In this document: positions 12,500 to 23,734 of the stretch, piece by piece
Numbering within the stretch: position 1 is the stretch's first letter
Layout: every line of letters starts with the position of its first letter
Assembly: GCA_029718625.1 (NCBI GenBank)
Contig: CM056395.1
Coordinates: 25,878,827 to 25,942,826, forward strand
Source of the DNA: Synaphobranchus kaupii
Taxonomy: Eukaryota > Chordata > Actinopteri > Anguilliformes > Synaphobranchidae
DNA length: 64,000 nt
Direction of reading: 5' to 3'
Made by a program: the position numbers and the translations under genes
Notes under the pieces: model-generated
Told to the model about the DNA's origin: nothing
Databases searched by the model: none
The model's input: the letters and a program-made list of their open reading frames with translations, nothing else

Positions 12500-14390
12500 T
12501 TGGCAACTAAAAATTCAAAGCTCTTCACTTTCTTTTTATACATCGAGGCCTGTGTTCAATCAACATCTGTCCTTAACTTCGAGTTACAAAACTCAGTTTT
12601 GTGAGTTAGTGATTGCTGAACTGGAGGTGGGGGGGATCAATATTTAGTAAAGTAGGCTCATTGTATCTTCAACCACACTGGAGAAACTGCATACCTGCAA
12701 TGTCCTTGGAGAGCCAGGTTGGAACGCATAGGCAGATGGCTTAAGATAACCGGTGCTCTTCATAAATCACATCTATAATGTCTCCGCTGGCTCAGAGGTA
12801 CTTAAGGGAAGCTGTCTGCAGCCACCAAGCAGGTCTTACCTTTAATTTATTCGCATGCGACCACTATGCCCAAATAAGGAGTTTATTACACGCTTTGCCT
12901 CTTACAGAAGTAATCAAATCTGCTATTAATTTTTTTTTTTTTTACAGCATTACAGGCGGGAGAACAGTCCCAGCACATAAGAACCTATTCAACATGGCCT
13001 GCAGAGCAAGTAGAGAAGCATCATGTCCCCTGGCCAAGCAAGGCCAAAGGGAGGTGGTACCGTTCCCAGTAACCCCCCCCCCCCAGCATGTCCTGTAAGT
13101 GCAAGGAGTCAATGAGCGTTTTGGGGGAACGCGGTGCTTAGCAGATTCTAAGTTTCCTCCCCATTTCTTTGTTCTTTTGAGCCTGATGTTATAATGGAGC
13201 CATTTTACATACAAATTTTGTGCATTACAAGTAACAATCATGGTCATAATCAGCAAGGGAGGTTTTTTATTTTTATTTTTTAAATATGGTGAAGTGCAAG
13301 AGATTCCACAGATTCTGAAATGCAAGGGATGATATTTTGGATTTAAAATAATCTTCCATTGTTGGCCATACCATATGAATTCTTAAGGGCTGCAGTTCAA
13401 CGTAATTTTTAAACTAATCTCATCTACAAAGTGTTGTGAAGCAGTGATGTGTGTGAATTCTAAATGGGAAGCATCTGGCTTGGAGCACCAGAGACTATGT
13501 CTCTTGTCATAGAATTTGTTCAGAATAGCGTGGGTTGGGAAATAAAGGAAGTGGAACTTCTGAAGGTTTGTGGGAGTGGAACGGCATACAGTCAGTCAGT
13601 GATTTGTTGTACTGCATAAGAGAAAAAGGCATATTTTTTTGCCTTTGAGCTGACGATTTAATAAATAACTTGGACTTATCAGCCAAAGGACAGCATGTGT
13701 CTTTCAGAATGAATTAGACAAGAGATAATTGCATGAACTATTGACTTTGAGAGCTTGAATTTTTAAAAGCATTTACACTGCAAATGTTGTTAAATAAAGC
13801 AAATTTGCAAGTTTTTACCATTAAGGAAACATTTTCTAAAACAGACCTAAAGGTAAAAAAAACTAATAAAAAAAATATTAAAATGAAAATTAATTTCATG
13901 ACCTCAACAGATGAACATTGCAAGGAATCTAATAAAATACAACACTACAAGATACAAGAATAATACAAGAATTTCTAAAATAGCATGTAGTTTTCACATC
14001 AAAATGACGGCAACCAGTGACCAATAAAGACTCTTCCATGTGGTATATTTCTGAAGGGGAACATGATCAAGATTACTGGAAGATTCCATCATTTTTGAGA
14101 AGACCAGTAAAGGTGAAATCTGTTTTTGCTTCCAAAAAATATCACACAGAATTTAATTTGTGAACAAAAAAATGTAACAGAATTTAAACTTCCTCCTCTT
14201 AGCAGAAGCTTAATGTTGCATAGGAATTCGCTTTTGACATGTCACTCCATAAGGACAGGAAGATTGTGGATAAACAAGCGAACTACAGAGGTGGCTTTTC
14301 TTTGACCTCTCTTTCGTCCTTCAATCGCTGCGTGTGACCCCACAGAGTGTGTCCGTCCAGTTCAAATGACCATCTTAATAAACCATGACA
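12500..14390. other. Single-copy DNA, no gene seen
   Basis: Poly-T at 12929-12944 and poly-C at 13073-13084 are the only simple repeats of note. The frames at 12778-13098 and on the other strand overlap each other, run through homopolymers and show no recognisable domain. Confidence 0.45.
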
Positions 14391-14395
14391 GTACA

Positions 14396-14525
14396 CACAG
14401 CAAAAATGGGGGTGTAAATTTAACACCCCGGGGTCTTTTTATGAGGCCATAGTCTCATATAAGTACTCTAGGGGGTTAAATGTACACCAAATGGTGTCAG
14501 ATTTCCACCGGCATTTTTTGCTGTG
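14396..14525. mobile_element. Palindromic MITE, family A, copy 2
   Basis: Terminal inverted repeats CACAGCAAAAATG and CATTTTTTGCTGTG are clear. Inside them GTGTAAATTTAACACC pairs with GGGGTTAAATGTACACC around a loop containing TCTCATATAAG. It shares its interior with copy 1 at 12.4 kb. No confident target duplication was found next to the ends. Confidence 0.8.
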
Positions 14526-14565
14526 CAGGGTACATCCTTACTGGAACAAGAGACTACAACAAACT

Positions 14566-14844
14566 GGGGCGGCAGTGTAGTATAATGGTTGCCTGTTAGC
14601 TACACCCATTGCATGGTTCACACATGGTTAGTATAATGGTTAAGGAACTGGGCTTGTAACCGAAAGGTTGCAGGTTTGATTCCCAGGTAGGACACTGCCG
14701 TTGTACCCTTGAGCAAGATACTTAACCTGAATCGCTTCAGAATATATCCAGCTGTATAAATGGATAATATGTAAAAAATGCTAAAAAGGTGTGTAAGTCG
14801 CTCTGGATAAGAGCGTCTGTTAAATGCCTATAAATGTAATGTAA
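14566..14844 (+). mobile_element. V-SINE with duplicated 5' head
   Basis: A full-length V-SINE. The head GGCGGCAGTGTAGTATAATGG is interrupted by about 50 bp (GCCTGTTAGCTACACCC...) after which AGTATAATGGTT is repeated and the normal body continues with AAGGAACTGGGCTTGTAACC, a B-box-like GGTTTGATTCC and the V core TTGAGCAAGATACTTAACC. The 3' tail GTCGCTCTGGATAAGAGCGT followed by CTGTTAAAT and AATGTAATGTAA resembles the L2 LINE tail at 29.97 kb. The copy at 15.7 kb carries the same 50-bp extension, so this looks like a subfamily feature and not a private insertion. Confidence 0.9.
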
Positions 14845-14849
14845 ACAAA

Positions 14850-15240
14850 CAAGATGGAATGGAGTATTAAACTGCAAGGCTTCCCAAATACGCCAACACA
14901 TCGTTCACTAGTATCTGCCTCGCTGCCTCCGATGGGCACCTGCAATTAACGTGGCAGTTTATCGGAAGAAGAGGGTGAAAGCAACGATAAAATTAATATT
15001 TCAGGATAACTGATAACTGTTGGTTTCCCTTTAAATAGAAATAATCCCCGATGGCGGACGTGGGGTTTGTTGTGCAGTGAAAGGTTCCTCTGAAGCCGCT
15101 AAAAGGCTTTTAATGAGCGGAGAGACGCGGGTGTACGGTGGCACCCCCACGGCGTTGTGATATAACACGCTGGCTCTTCATTAATTGTTGATGAATCGTG
15201 ACTCTGGAGAGAAAGGAAGAGCGAGCGACACAAAGGCGCT
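14850..15240. other. Single-copy DNA between V-SINE and minisatellite
   Basis: Moderately GC-rich towards the right end, with CpGs from about 15050 on. No gene or repeat is recognised. Confidence 0.4.
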
Positions 15241-15270
15241 CTGAGGCAGAGAGCGAGTGTGCTCGTCGCC

Positions 15271-15352
15271 CGCGAATCCGCCCCTCGCCTCCGCCGCTCG
15301 CGAATCCGCCCCTCGCCTCCGCCGCTCGCGAATCCGCCCCTCGCCTCCGTCT
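15271..15352. repeat. 28-bp GC-rich minisatellite, 3 copies
   Basis: The unit begins CGCGAATCCGCCCCTCGCCT and is repeated at 15271, 15299 and 15327, the last copy diverging at its end. The sequence is dense in CpG. Short frames on both strands here are repeat artefacts. Confidence 0.9.
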
Positions 15353-15382
15353 CTTAACGAAGAAAGGCAAAAGGCTTCGCAG

Positions 15383-15584
15383 CAGGGGTGGGGAACCTTA
15401 CCCAAAAAAAGGGGCCGGTGTGGGTGCGTGGTTTTGTTTTAGCCCAGCACTAAGACACCTGATTCTACTAATCAGCTAATCATGGTCTTCAATCAAGACC
15501 TCGATAAGTAGAATCAGGTGTCTTAGTTAAAAACAAAAACCTGCACCCACACCGGCCTTTTTCGGGTAAGGTTGCTTTACAGTG
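15383..15584. mobile_element. Foldback MITE, about 200 bp
   Basis: The arms pair over most of the element: GAACCTTACCC, GGCCGGTGTGGGTGC and TAAGACACCTGATTCTACT on the left match their complements on the right, around an interior AATCATGGTCTTCAATCAAG. The left end CAGGGGTGGGGAAC has the look of a hAT-type terminus. The right end diverges outside GGGTAAGGTTGC, so the outermost bases are uncertain and no target duplication can be assigned. Confidence 0.8.
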
Positions 15585-15737
15585 TGGATACAACTCAAAT
15601 CTGGCCCTCGAATCCAACTCTAAGCCTGGTTTTTCTTTTCTCCCAGGTAATGAACTGAACACTTTGTGTCACTTTATGTCATTAGTGACTCACCCACAGT
15701 TGAAGGGATTTGATTGGTTCTAGAGTTGTCATCAATT

Positions 15738-16000
15738 GGCAGTGCCTGTTAGCTACACCCATTGCATGGTTCACACATGGTTAGTATAATGGTTAAGGAA
15801 CTGGGCTTGTAACTGAAAGGTTGGAGGTTCGACTCCCAGGTAGGACACTGCCGTTGTACCGTTGAGCAAGGTACTTCATCTGCATTGCTTCAGTATATTT
15901 TCCAGCTGTATAAATGGATACTATGTAAAAAAAAAAAAAGGAAAATGCTGTGTAAGTTGCTCTGGATAAGAGCGTCTGCTAAATGCCTGTACTGACATGT
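15738..16000 (+). mobile_element. V-SINE, 5'-variant copy
   Basis: It carries the same 5' extension (GCCTGTTAGCTACACCC, then GGTTAGTATAATGGTTAAGG) as the copy at 14.57 kb, but the first AGTATAATGGTT has been lost after GGCAGTG. The B-box-like GGTTCGACTCCC, the V core GAGCAAGGTACTTCATCTGC and the tail TTGCTCTGGATAAGAGCGTC plus TGCTAAATGCC are intact. An A-rich insert lies before the tail. Confidence 0.9.
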
Positions 16001-16009
16001 AAAATGTAC

Positions 16010-16560
16010 AACATGTACATTTAATCTGCCAAATATTCTGCAAATTTGTTGTGGTGAAGCAGAAATGTGCAAACAAGTAAACAAATGAAAGTGTCAAAGA
16101 TGTTCACACAATGCTTACATCTGCTAAATCTCACCCCATTGTGTCTCTTTCATCTCACGGCAGGAGCATCTTGAGATCATGTGTATTGTGTCAGCCATTG
16201 TAATTGATTACAGAAAGGATTTATTTAAATTAAGAATTCAAACAAAACAAAATAATTTCAACAAATAAAAAATACTTACCTGTGATCATAGTTTCCATAT
16301 GTTAAGAGAAGAGACACTATGTAGCTAACATGAGCTAAATTCCAATTATTATTAGCTATTTCAGTGGATGTGTAAAGACTGTAGGTAGGTAGTTGGAAAC
16401 TAGTAGGCTGCATTTTGAACTGTGGCCTACTGGTTTCCAAGAAACATTTTGAATTTCTTCAAATTTACGAATTACTATGACATGCAAAGATGTTCACAGA
16501 TAGCTGAAACTAACTGCATTCTGGGAGTTATTATTATGTAATGTTATTAGTTATTATGTA
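16010..16560. other. Single-copy AT-rich DNA
   Basis: Nothing beyond AT-rich unique sequence is recognised between the V-SINE and the triplet repeats. Confidence 0.4.
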
Positions 16561-16565
16561 ATGTT

Positions 16566-16566
16566 T

Positions 16567-16644
<78 letters not shown>

Positions 16645-16664
16645 AAGAAGAAGAAGAAGAAGAA
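16566..16664. repeat. (AAT)n then (AAG)n compound triplet repeat
   Basis: About 16 AAT units change directly into about 16 AAG units. The AAG part is a purine-only strand of about 50 nt, able in principle to form a triplex. Confidence 0.95.
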
Positions 16665-16669
16665 GCATT

Positions 16670-17800
16670 TCTGTTTTTGTCAATGAGGGTCAGACTACGC
16701 AGTAAGTTTTCGAATGCTAATTAAACAAATATATTATACATACAAAAAGGGCTTTTACCTGGGCACTTCTAGTGGACTACCCAAAATAAATGGTATATTA
16801 TACGTGTGAAAACATATAATATCATACAAATAATTGACAGAACAGTTCCATCATAAAATGTACACCGTTTAATGTAATTATATTCCATGTAAATTAAATG
16901 CAATAATAAATAATAGAAAAAGTAGATATGGCTAAACATTAATTCTGAGCTTTGTATGTTTGTAAAGTATTTATTTGTTAGGAAGTGGCTATTTGCGCCA
17001 AGACAGCGTGATTCTCTTTGAAGCAAAAATCCAATCTAATGGGTATGATTATGCATGTAATTACACCCATTAGTTACATCTATCAATTGAACTTTTAATT
17101 GCCTGCGTGAGATCGATTTGTTATTCCTGTGGCGTGAACTTGGTAATATTTGCAATCTGTGGCCATTAAGCCTGACTCATTGTTTTACCTTTATCTCCGA
17201 TGCACTTTATTGATTTGATCCTAGTTGCTATGCTTTAGCAGAGCAGGGGTACGTTCTAAGGATGCCTCCATGGTATTTGATTGTAAGAGTTGAATTCCAA
17301 TGTGCTGGGCCTGACACGGGTACATCCAGTTATTGCTTTAACATGGGTCAAGGAGATGGAGATAGCCATTAGTACATAAAGTAACATTGGGTTCGATGGC
17401 ATGTTTATCAGCCCTGTTTCCAGGGGCCAAACACAGGCATTGGTGTCAGGCTGAGCTCTCAATAAAGAATTCATAGAGCTGTCTTTCTGAATAGAATTTA
17501 AAAAAATTTTTACAGCGACTTAGCTAGTTCTGGTTGCTAGTAGTCTGCAACAATTATTTGAATGTTCAGTAATTCATCACGTTTTAGCCACCGAAAACAA
17601 ATCGCATAATGACAGGTGCGATAGTCCAGCAGGTCATAGGACGCATGCTTAGTTAAAAACATCGGTTGCCATTTCACTTATGGTACCAAGAAAGGGTGGC
17701 GACTTATTTTACAGAACAGTTCCTAAAATAATATGGAATTGAGATTCTGAAGATTGCAGAGACAGCTTGGAAGAGCTTCTTACGTATTTATTATTTAGTT
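16670..17800. other. Single-copy AT-rich DNA
   Basis: Non-repetitive sequence without a supported gene. The short frames on the reverse strand have no recognisable domain. Confidence 0.45.
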
Positions 17801-17854
17801 AATGTATTATTATTATTATTATTATTGCTTTGAGTCTTGATGTGATGACCAGTA

Positions 17855-18010
17855 GCTTGCAGGCAGTCAATCCCCCTACTGACGGAACCTATATTTACAG
17901 GATAATGTGAAGAAGAGCAGGGGCCATTTGGAAATGGTAACACACAAGGGGGGGGGGGGGGGGGGGGGGGGGGGTCAGTGATGCCACTTAATGCTCTCAT
18001 TTGCTAGTAG
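17855..18010. repeat. Dispersed repeat B, copy 1, with 27-G tract
   Basis: ACCTATATTTACAGGA...GGGCCATTTGGAAATGGTAACACA followed by a G run (17948-17974, 27 G) and GTCAGTGATGCCACTTAATG matches, in the same order, the sequence at 23748-23850. It is an interspersed repeat of unknown class. The poly-G has expanded at the site where the other copy has only GGGGAGGGGA. Confidence 0.7.
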
Positions 18011-18014
18011 CTCA

Positions 18015-19035
18015 GAAGCGCTAAATGACTAACTTTAATACGGAGCGGTTCTTCCTCACAAACAAAATGTCATTCAGCACCGTTTGGGTATAACAACACA
18101 AATCTTATAACTGTACACCGATTGACAGTTCTGTGGATGATCCACGACAGTCTTTTTTTTTCTTTGTTCTAAAAAGAAACTGATTTCAGCTTCTTATTTA
18201 TAGCTTCAGTCATTCAGCGAGCTTACAGAACAAAAAGCAAATCACTTAATTGCCACAAGGACAGACTGTATATCAGTTTGAGTTTCTGCCTAAACATTGC
18301 CATCTCATTCTGCCTCAGGCTTATTCCCAGCTTCATTTTAATCACATTGAACCGTGTTTTAACGGCATAATAGCAGAGGAATCAATGCTTTCCCATCAAT
18401 TCAAAAAGGACAAACGCTGCTGACATTTATGCCTCATTTAAAACAAACCAAAGCCGCGTTTTCACGCTGCTTGCCGTAAAATTATTTGCCAAAAATTCAA
18501 TGAATTTGAACAAAGACAAAGAAGGCTTTGGGTTTGATATTTCTCACACTTGCCCTTTTTGTCAGTACCTTTAATGGAATGAGTTGATCAAAAGTTTGGA
18601 ACCTGTTTTAATCCTTTTGAAAACAGGAGGCTCCTGGAGCAAAAAAACATTCAGAGCAGCAATTACAGCAAACAAGCTCTTTTGACGTTATTTTACGCCT
18701 TAATTCCACCTCACACTGAATCACATCATCCGTCAGATGCACGTGATGGTGCCACACTGTACAATTCCCTGTACCCACCTAAGCATTGTTGCTAAGCGTA
18801 CCTTTAGTTAAATTCTCTGAATTCTTCTTTAGCACAAATGTAAAAATGGATCAAAGTAGTAACTCAACCAGACACAAGCGTGGCTCAGGAATAAGATTTC
18901 TTTATTCAAATTGAACTGTAATGACAAAACAATAAAAAATAAGAAATATAAATGCCCGGTGAGAAAAAGGAGCAAGAATATTTTTGAAAGCTTTAACTAT
19001 TTATTAATTTTGTCAAAGTCAAAAGAGCCACTCTG
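18015..19035. other. Repeat-poor single-copy DNA
   Basis: About 1 kb of non-repetitive sequence. The segment 18180-18740 has balanced composition, many TAAT/ATTA cores and no stop-free frame of note, which would suit a conserved non-coding element. No comparison was possible. Confidence 0.35.
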
Positions 19036-19039
19036 CGTG

Positions 19040-19106
19040 CCCTTTTGCCACCGCGACCCTGACTTGGATTAAGTGGTCAGAAAATGGATGGATGGAAAAC
19101 TCTAAG
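19040..19106 (+). mobile_element. Non-LTR retrotransposon 3' tail fragment
   Basis: CCACCGCGACCCTGACTTGG followed by ATTAAGTGGTCAGAAAATGG and short ATGG repeats is a decayed form of a very common fish LINE/SINE 3' end that finishes in (ATGG)n. Only the last 60-70 bp are present. I cannot assign the LINE clade. Confidence 0.6.
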
Positions 19107-19538
19107 TAAAGATAAATTCTCACAAGTTCAGTTAGAGTTACTGGCTTAACTACATTCCAGGGGATATCTTGAAAGTGTCGCACTATGCTATTAAAGACAG
19201 GCAGAAATGTTGAGGTTAAAATGGATACATTTCAGCCTTGTAAGCAATTTATTGATTTAATTTTTGCTTTAGTGGTATAGGCGAATATTGCTGTCATACC
19301 ACATGTGGGAGATACCATTTACTTTGGAACACTGCTGCCTGTTTGACCTACCTGCCATGCAGGTACGTCATGCTACGTTTATTAGCGCTTACATTTAAGT
19401 GCTTTTCTTAAAAATTATCCAAGAGGAGAACTAGCTTAAAATGAGTTGTAATGATAATGTGGCTATAGATGTACGTACACACTGCTGCACGAGCCTCTGG
19501 GATTTCCATGAGTCAAGGTTTGAGCTTGGGGTGTGGCA

Positions 19539-19694
19539 GGGTATTTCACAAAGCAGGTTTACTGAGTTAGCTGGTTAACTGCACTCAGTAAGAGCCAGAA
19601 CTTCAGTCCATGTTCCAGATTTGGGAGGGTTCCGGGTTTTACACAGTGCAGTTATCCAGCTAACTCAGCAATCCTGCTTTGTGAAACACCCCCC
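19539..19694. mobile_element. MITE with long terminal inverted repeats
   Basis: The left arm GGGTATTTCACAAAGCAGG, then GAGTTAGCTGG and AACTGCACT, pairs with the right arm AGTGCAGTTATCCAGCTAAC, then CCTGCTTTGTGAAACACCC. Each arm is about 47 bp and they enclose about 60 bp of unpaired centre. It has no coding capacity. The target duplication is not clear. Confidence 0.8.
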
Positions 19695-19699
19695 AGGTG

Positions 19700-21680
19700 A
19701 GGCTGTCACAGATAAGCAATGACTTCACTTCAGGTGTGGCCATTGCTCAGCTGTCTGACACCAAAAGCCGTTCTGAAGACTGCATATGGTGCCTTATTCT
19801 GCAGGAAATGTTTGTTATAATATCTTTACTCAATTTTAATAACGTTGTCGTATTTGTATTTCATGATTTTATGATTTATTTGCTGTGCATGTGTGTGTTT
19901 AAAAAGCACATCTAGGGAAAAGCATTGCAAATTAGCACGTTCTATAAATATTGTGATACCTTGCATTGGATTTTATTTTACAGTAATCTCTGTTTGAATG
20001 TATCTGTCCCTATCAAATGAACATTAAATAAATAAACGTGTCTTTTCCATTCAAGCTGGTTCTTACAGGAGACCTCAAAACCAGAAAACTCATGAGTCAC
20101 ATACCATGTTCCTATAAACACATAACACACAGGATTACACAGTGTTATTGCCTTCACAAAATTACAAATTTAGAAAACTTTAATATGTTTAACACTCAAA
20201 TACTTTCACACAATTAAGTATGTTTTCAGTTCATATGTGAATTATCCACTTGTGTAATGCTACACACGGTTATTTAATGATTTGAAGTGAAAGTTGTGGT
20301 GGGTGAGGCATAAAATGATTTTATACTTCTGTGACACGTGAGGCCAATCAGTTTCGACAAATTAGCAAGAAAACATTGTGATCACAGCGATATCTCATGA
20401 CAGATTTAGCAGTTTTCAAATACATTCTTTTTGGTATTGATAGCCACATCAATACACAGATTTTTATGCAAATTGCATCTCCTAATGATGCCATTTAAAA
20501 TACATTAAAATGTGTCAGTAATGTTAATGCGTGCATAAAGATCCTTCGCAAAATCATCTAGGTTTATAATGCTCCCGAACAAAACAGATATTTTTTAAAA
20601 ACTTGTTTGTCACTTGTATTATATTTATGAGGTTATGTATTCACTTTTTAATATATTTAATATTTCTATCCTACGCATGGCATTTTTAGAATAAATTAAA
20701 TTCACATATGTTTTTTTTCTAGGTCACTGCTAACGCTACTGAATATGGCGGGAAAGCAGAGCAAGGAAGCACTTCAGATCTTTCTGAACCTTAGCATTTC
20801 TGAAAAAAAACCCCAACAACAACAGCAACAACAACATAAACAAAAATACTATCCTTTGACTAAGATAGATCTGAGAGACAGTGCTTGTCCTTGGGGGAAA
20901 TGCATGTGTACCAATAAAAAAGAATTTAAAAAAACACAAAACAAAAACTAAATCAGGACGGAGAGTTCAAATGAACTCTTCTTGAACTAGCTGACTGCCG
21001 ATCCACGCTTCCCTGGTGGTAAGTTCGAGTGTTTTTATTATTATTTTTTTTACATTCAGATTTTTTTATGGAAACAAGGCTTTGTCAGTTCTTAAGCTGA
21101 AGTCACTAACAAGTGGCTGCCATGGCACAGGTCCGCCTTGCTGCTTTCTGTCACATGGACGGCTGGGTTTGAAGTGCAAGCATTTCATTTTAATGCAACG
21201 ACCATGGAAACACTTTAACTACTACCAGTGAAGGTGCTTTAGGGTTTTACATGCAGTGTTTGAAGTTGGCTGGTTCACGGGGGTGAAAGCTGTTATGTAA
21301 ACCAAAAATTTTAAAACATAACCAAGCAAAAAGGAACTGCTTTAGTAAAAATATTATGTTACAAAAATGGTACATTTAGAATCTTTGGTAAGTCACAGAT
21401 TTGCAGGTCTGTTGTATATGATGTATAATGTTATGCTATCTTCATTTTATATCAATGAAAAAGCTACCATGTGGAAAAATCCATGTATCCCCCATTCAGT
21501 TGTGCATTTAGAAAAGATCAACCAACCCAAATATTTGGACTATGTTTTTGAATTTTTCATTATTACATGTACCTGAAGACAACAGGACAGATTTTATGTT
21601 ACAACAGATCTTGATTTTAACATAAATTTGCAATGTGAACATACCATAGGACATTGGGCACTTATTACAAGATTTTTGTA
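19700..21680. other. Single-copy AT-rich DNA
   Basis: Two kilobases of AT-rich sequence without recognised elements. A CAA-rich patch near 20815 gives a short poly-Gln frame that is not a gene. Confidence 0.45.
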
Positions 21681-21683
21681 AGT

Positions 21684-22040
21684 GTTAAAGGCGCACTATG
21701 CAGGATTTTAAGCCTTTCTATATGGTCCTGTGTTTACAATCAAATCAGTCTCCTCCTCCGTCCTAAACCCCGCCCACTCACCTCCATTCTAAACCCCGCC
21801 CACTCACCTCCAATCTAAACCCCGCCCACTCACCTCCGTCCTAAACCCCGCCAACTCACCTCCGTCCTAAACCCCGCCCACTCACCTCCATTCTAAACCC
21901 TGCCCACTCACCTCCATTCTAAACCCCGCCCACTCACCTCCATTCTAAACCCCGCCCACTCACCTCCATTCTAAACCCCGCCCACTCACCTCCATTGAAG
22001 GCAAGAAACACGCTTGAGCACAGCAAGCAAAATGTCAAGC
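21684..22040 (+). mobile_element. Left end of a TTAA-type element
   Basis: TTAAAGGCGCACTATGCAGG starts a sequence that continues into the CCGCCC minisatellite. TTAAAGG is also the start of the foldback element at 50674, and both would fit a TTAA target site (piggyBac or Kolobok type). A matching right terminus was not found, so the element is truncated or its other end is too diverged. Confidence 0.45.
21752..21998. repeat. 26-bp minisatellite, about 9.5 copies
   Basis: The unit CTCCATTCTAAACCCCGCCC plus ACTCAC is repeated in tandem, with variants (GTC or AAT in place of ATT; one CCAACTC; one CCCTGCC). Each unit carries a CCCCGCCC GC box on the + strand. Confidence 0.95.
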
Positions 22041-22437
22041 GAAGATAAAATGAAAATAACAATTTTAGCAACATGCATTGTTCTATATGGATGGTAACAG
22101 TAACTAGGAAGTGTTATAACAATGAAATAAACACTTTTTAAATAGTTTTGAAGTTCTCAGCTCCCCTACCACACCGACCCCTCCATCACCTTCCTACTGC
22201 CATTTAAAGCATTAATCAAAACATTCATTTAGAACTGGGATGTAAAGCCAGAATCATACAAGAAATAAGTAGCCTAACATTAGGAGACCATACTCAGTGA
22301 GAAAAAGCCGGAATCTACACGTCTAGAGTGCAAATCTCAGGTTGAGAGACGTTTTTACATGTTTTGACATAAACGTGTCAATTTAGCTAAACTTATCCCT
22401 AATATAGCTCAGGTTTTAACCAGATATAGCCTGGCTG
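22040..22437. other. Single-copy DNA, possibly transposon interior
   Basis: No recognisable coding sequence. It might be the remaining interior of the TTAA-type element that begins at 21684. Confidence 0.3.
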
Positions 22438-22439
22438 CA

Positions 22440-22725
22440 TACAGTGAGCACCATAATTCATTGGACAGTGACACATTTTTTGTTATTTTGGTTCTGTACT
22501 CTCGCATTTTGAGTTTGAAAGGATACAATGACAATGAGGTGCAGACTGTTAATTTGAGGGTATTTTCATCCATATCGGATGAGCCGCTTAGAAATTATAG
22601 AACCTTTTGTACATAGCCCCCCCCCCCCCCATTTTCGGGCATCAAAAAATATTGGACAGTTTAACATGTAGAATAGAATGTAGAATAAAGTAATCATTTG
22701 GTTGCATATCCTTTGCATGCCACGA
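22440..22725 (+). mobile_element. DNA-transposon terminal region
   Basis: The order ACCATAATTCATTGGACAGTG, TTTTGTTATTTTGGTTCTGT, ATTTGAGGGTATTTTCATCC, a poly-C run (22617-22630) and ATCAAAAAATATTGGACAGT matches a very abundant fish DNA-transposon end that I recognise from memory. The TTGGACAGT phrase occurs near both its beginning and its end. No transposase reading frame remains. The superfamily (perhaps Tc1/mariner) is not certain. Confidence 0.55.
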
Positions 22726-22749
22726 CTTCCTGATGTCTGTGACCCAACA

Positions 22750-22890
22750 ATATCAAAAGACTCTTGATATCTTCTTTTCTGGTACTCCTACAAGCGATAC
22801 TGTAACCTCTCTGCATTTGAATGGATCTCTGGGAATTGGGGGGGTGGGACTAGATTTAGCTGTAAATTACACTGGAACATTATTCTATTA
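22750..22890 (+). repeat. Dispersed repeat C, copy 1
   Basis: It starts with the hairpin ATATCAAAAGACTCTTGATAT, followed by GGTACTCCTACAAGCGATAC and CTCTCTGCATTTGAATGG. The same sequence in opposite orientation occupies 47375-47535. The shared peptide-like frame in both copies reflects common descent of a repeat and is not evidence of coding: one copy is broken by indels. Confidence 0.75.
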
Positions 22891-22899
22891 TCATATTAT

Positions 22900-23480
22900 T
22901 GAACCAATGATGGGTTACGTCACATTTCAGAATACCATATAGTGACCTTACATAGCAATGCTACTTGTGATGTCATGCTCAATAAAAAACAGAATTTGCA
23001 TATGAATGGTTTATAAAGGTGTCGTGCCACATTAATGAAGACGTTTTACATGCATCACAAAAGCTTTAGGAAAACATGACATGTTTAATTTACAGCCTAT
23101 TACTGTAATAAATAGGCCACAGGGGATTGCTCTTTACTGTTGTCCAAAGGCACAGATGTAGCATGCAAGCTCCCTGAAATCCTCTAAGTAAAAATGTTAA
23201 TATTCAGCGCGCTTGACAGATTAAATTTTCCAATATGCAGTTCACCTCATTTCCATGTCATTTTCTCTCCCCGCGCTCCACAGTGTTATTAGAGATTGAT
23301 TATATGGTTGTTCAACTCTTCCACATTCCCAGGTTCATTGCCTTGGTGTAAGAAGAGTCAAGGGCTCGAGCGTGCTTATCGAGATGCAATTCTGCCACGT
23401 CCCGTCACATTCAACTGTCCTTTTTTATTTTTTATTGCCCTCCCGCCCTTTTCTTCTCTGTTTATTATTATTCCCCTCAC
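22900..23480. other. Single-copy DNA
   Basis: No gene or repeat recognised. The sequence becomes pyrimidine-rich from 23400. Confidence 0.4.
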
Positions 23481-23530
23481 TCTCTCCTTCTCTCTCTTAT
23501 TCTCTTTGTCTTGCTCTGATTTTCTCCTTC

Positions 23531-23563
<33 letters not shown>
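23531..23563. repeat. (TG)n-(AG)n microsatellite
   Basis: A short GT run changes into about 12 AG units. The preceding 100 bp are CT-rich. Confidence 0.9.
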
Positions 23564-23734
23564 AAGAAGCCCATTACGTACAGTAGCTCTCCTTCCCCTC
23601 CAACCCTTGGATCCTCCTGCAGTCCAAAGTGTTCTAATGACTAGCAGGATTGTTACAATGCGTATTAATGTTATTGCGCTGATTATACAGCCAGCAAACA
23701 TACAGTGACTACCGGCGGCCCACCAGCGGCACAC

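Noticed and set aside
15110..15479. Arg/Ala/Pro-rich frames around the GC-rich minisatellite
   Set aside because: Four overlapping frames on both strands over a 28-bp tandem repeat and the arm of a MITE. High GC and repeat structure explain their length.
18180..18740. Candidate ultraconserved enhancer
   Set aside because: Only compositional impression. Without an alignment it is not reported as a separate feature.
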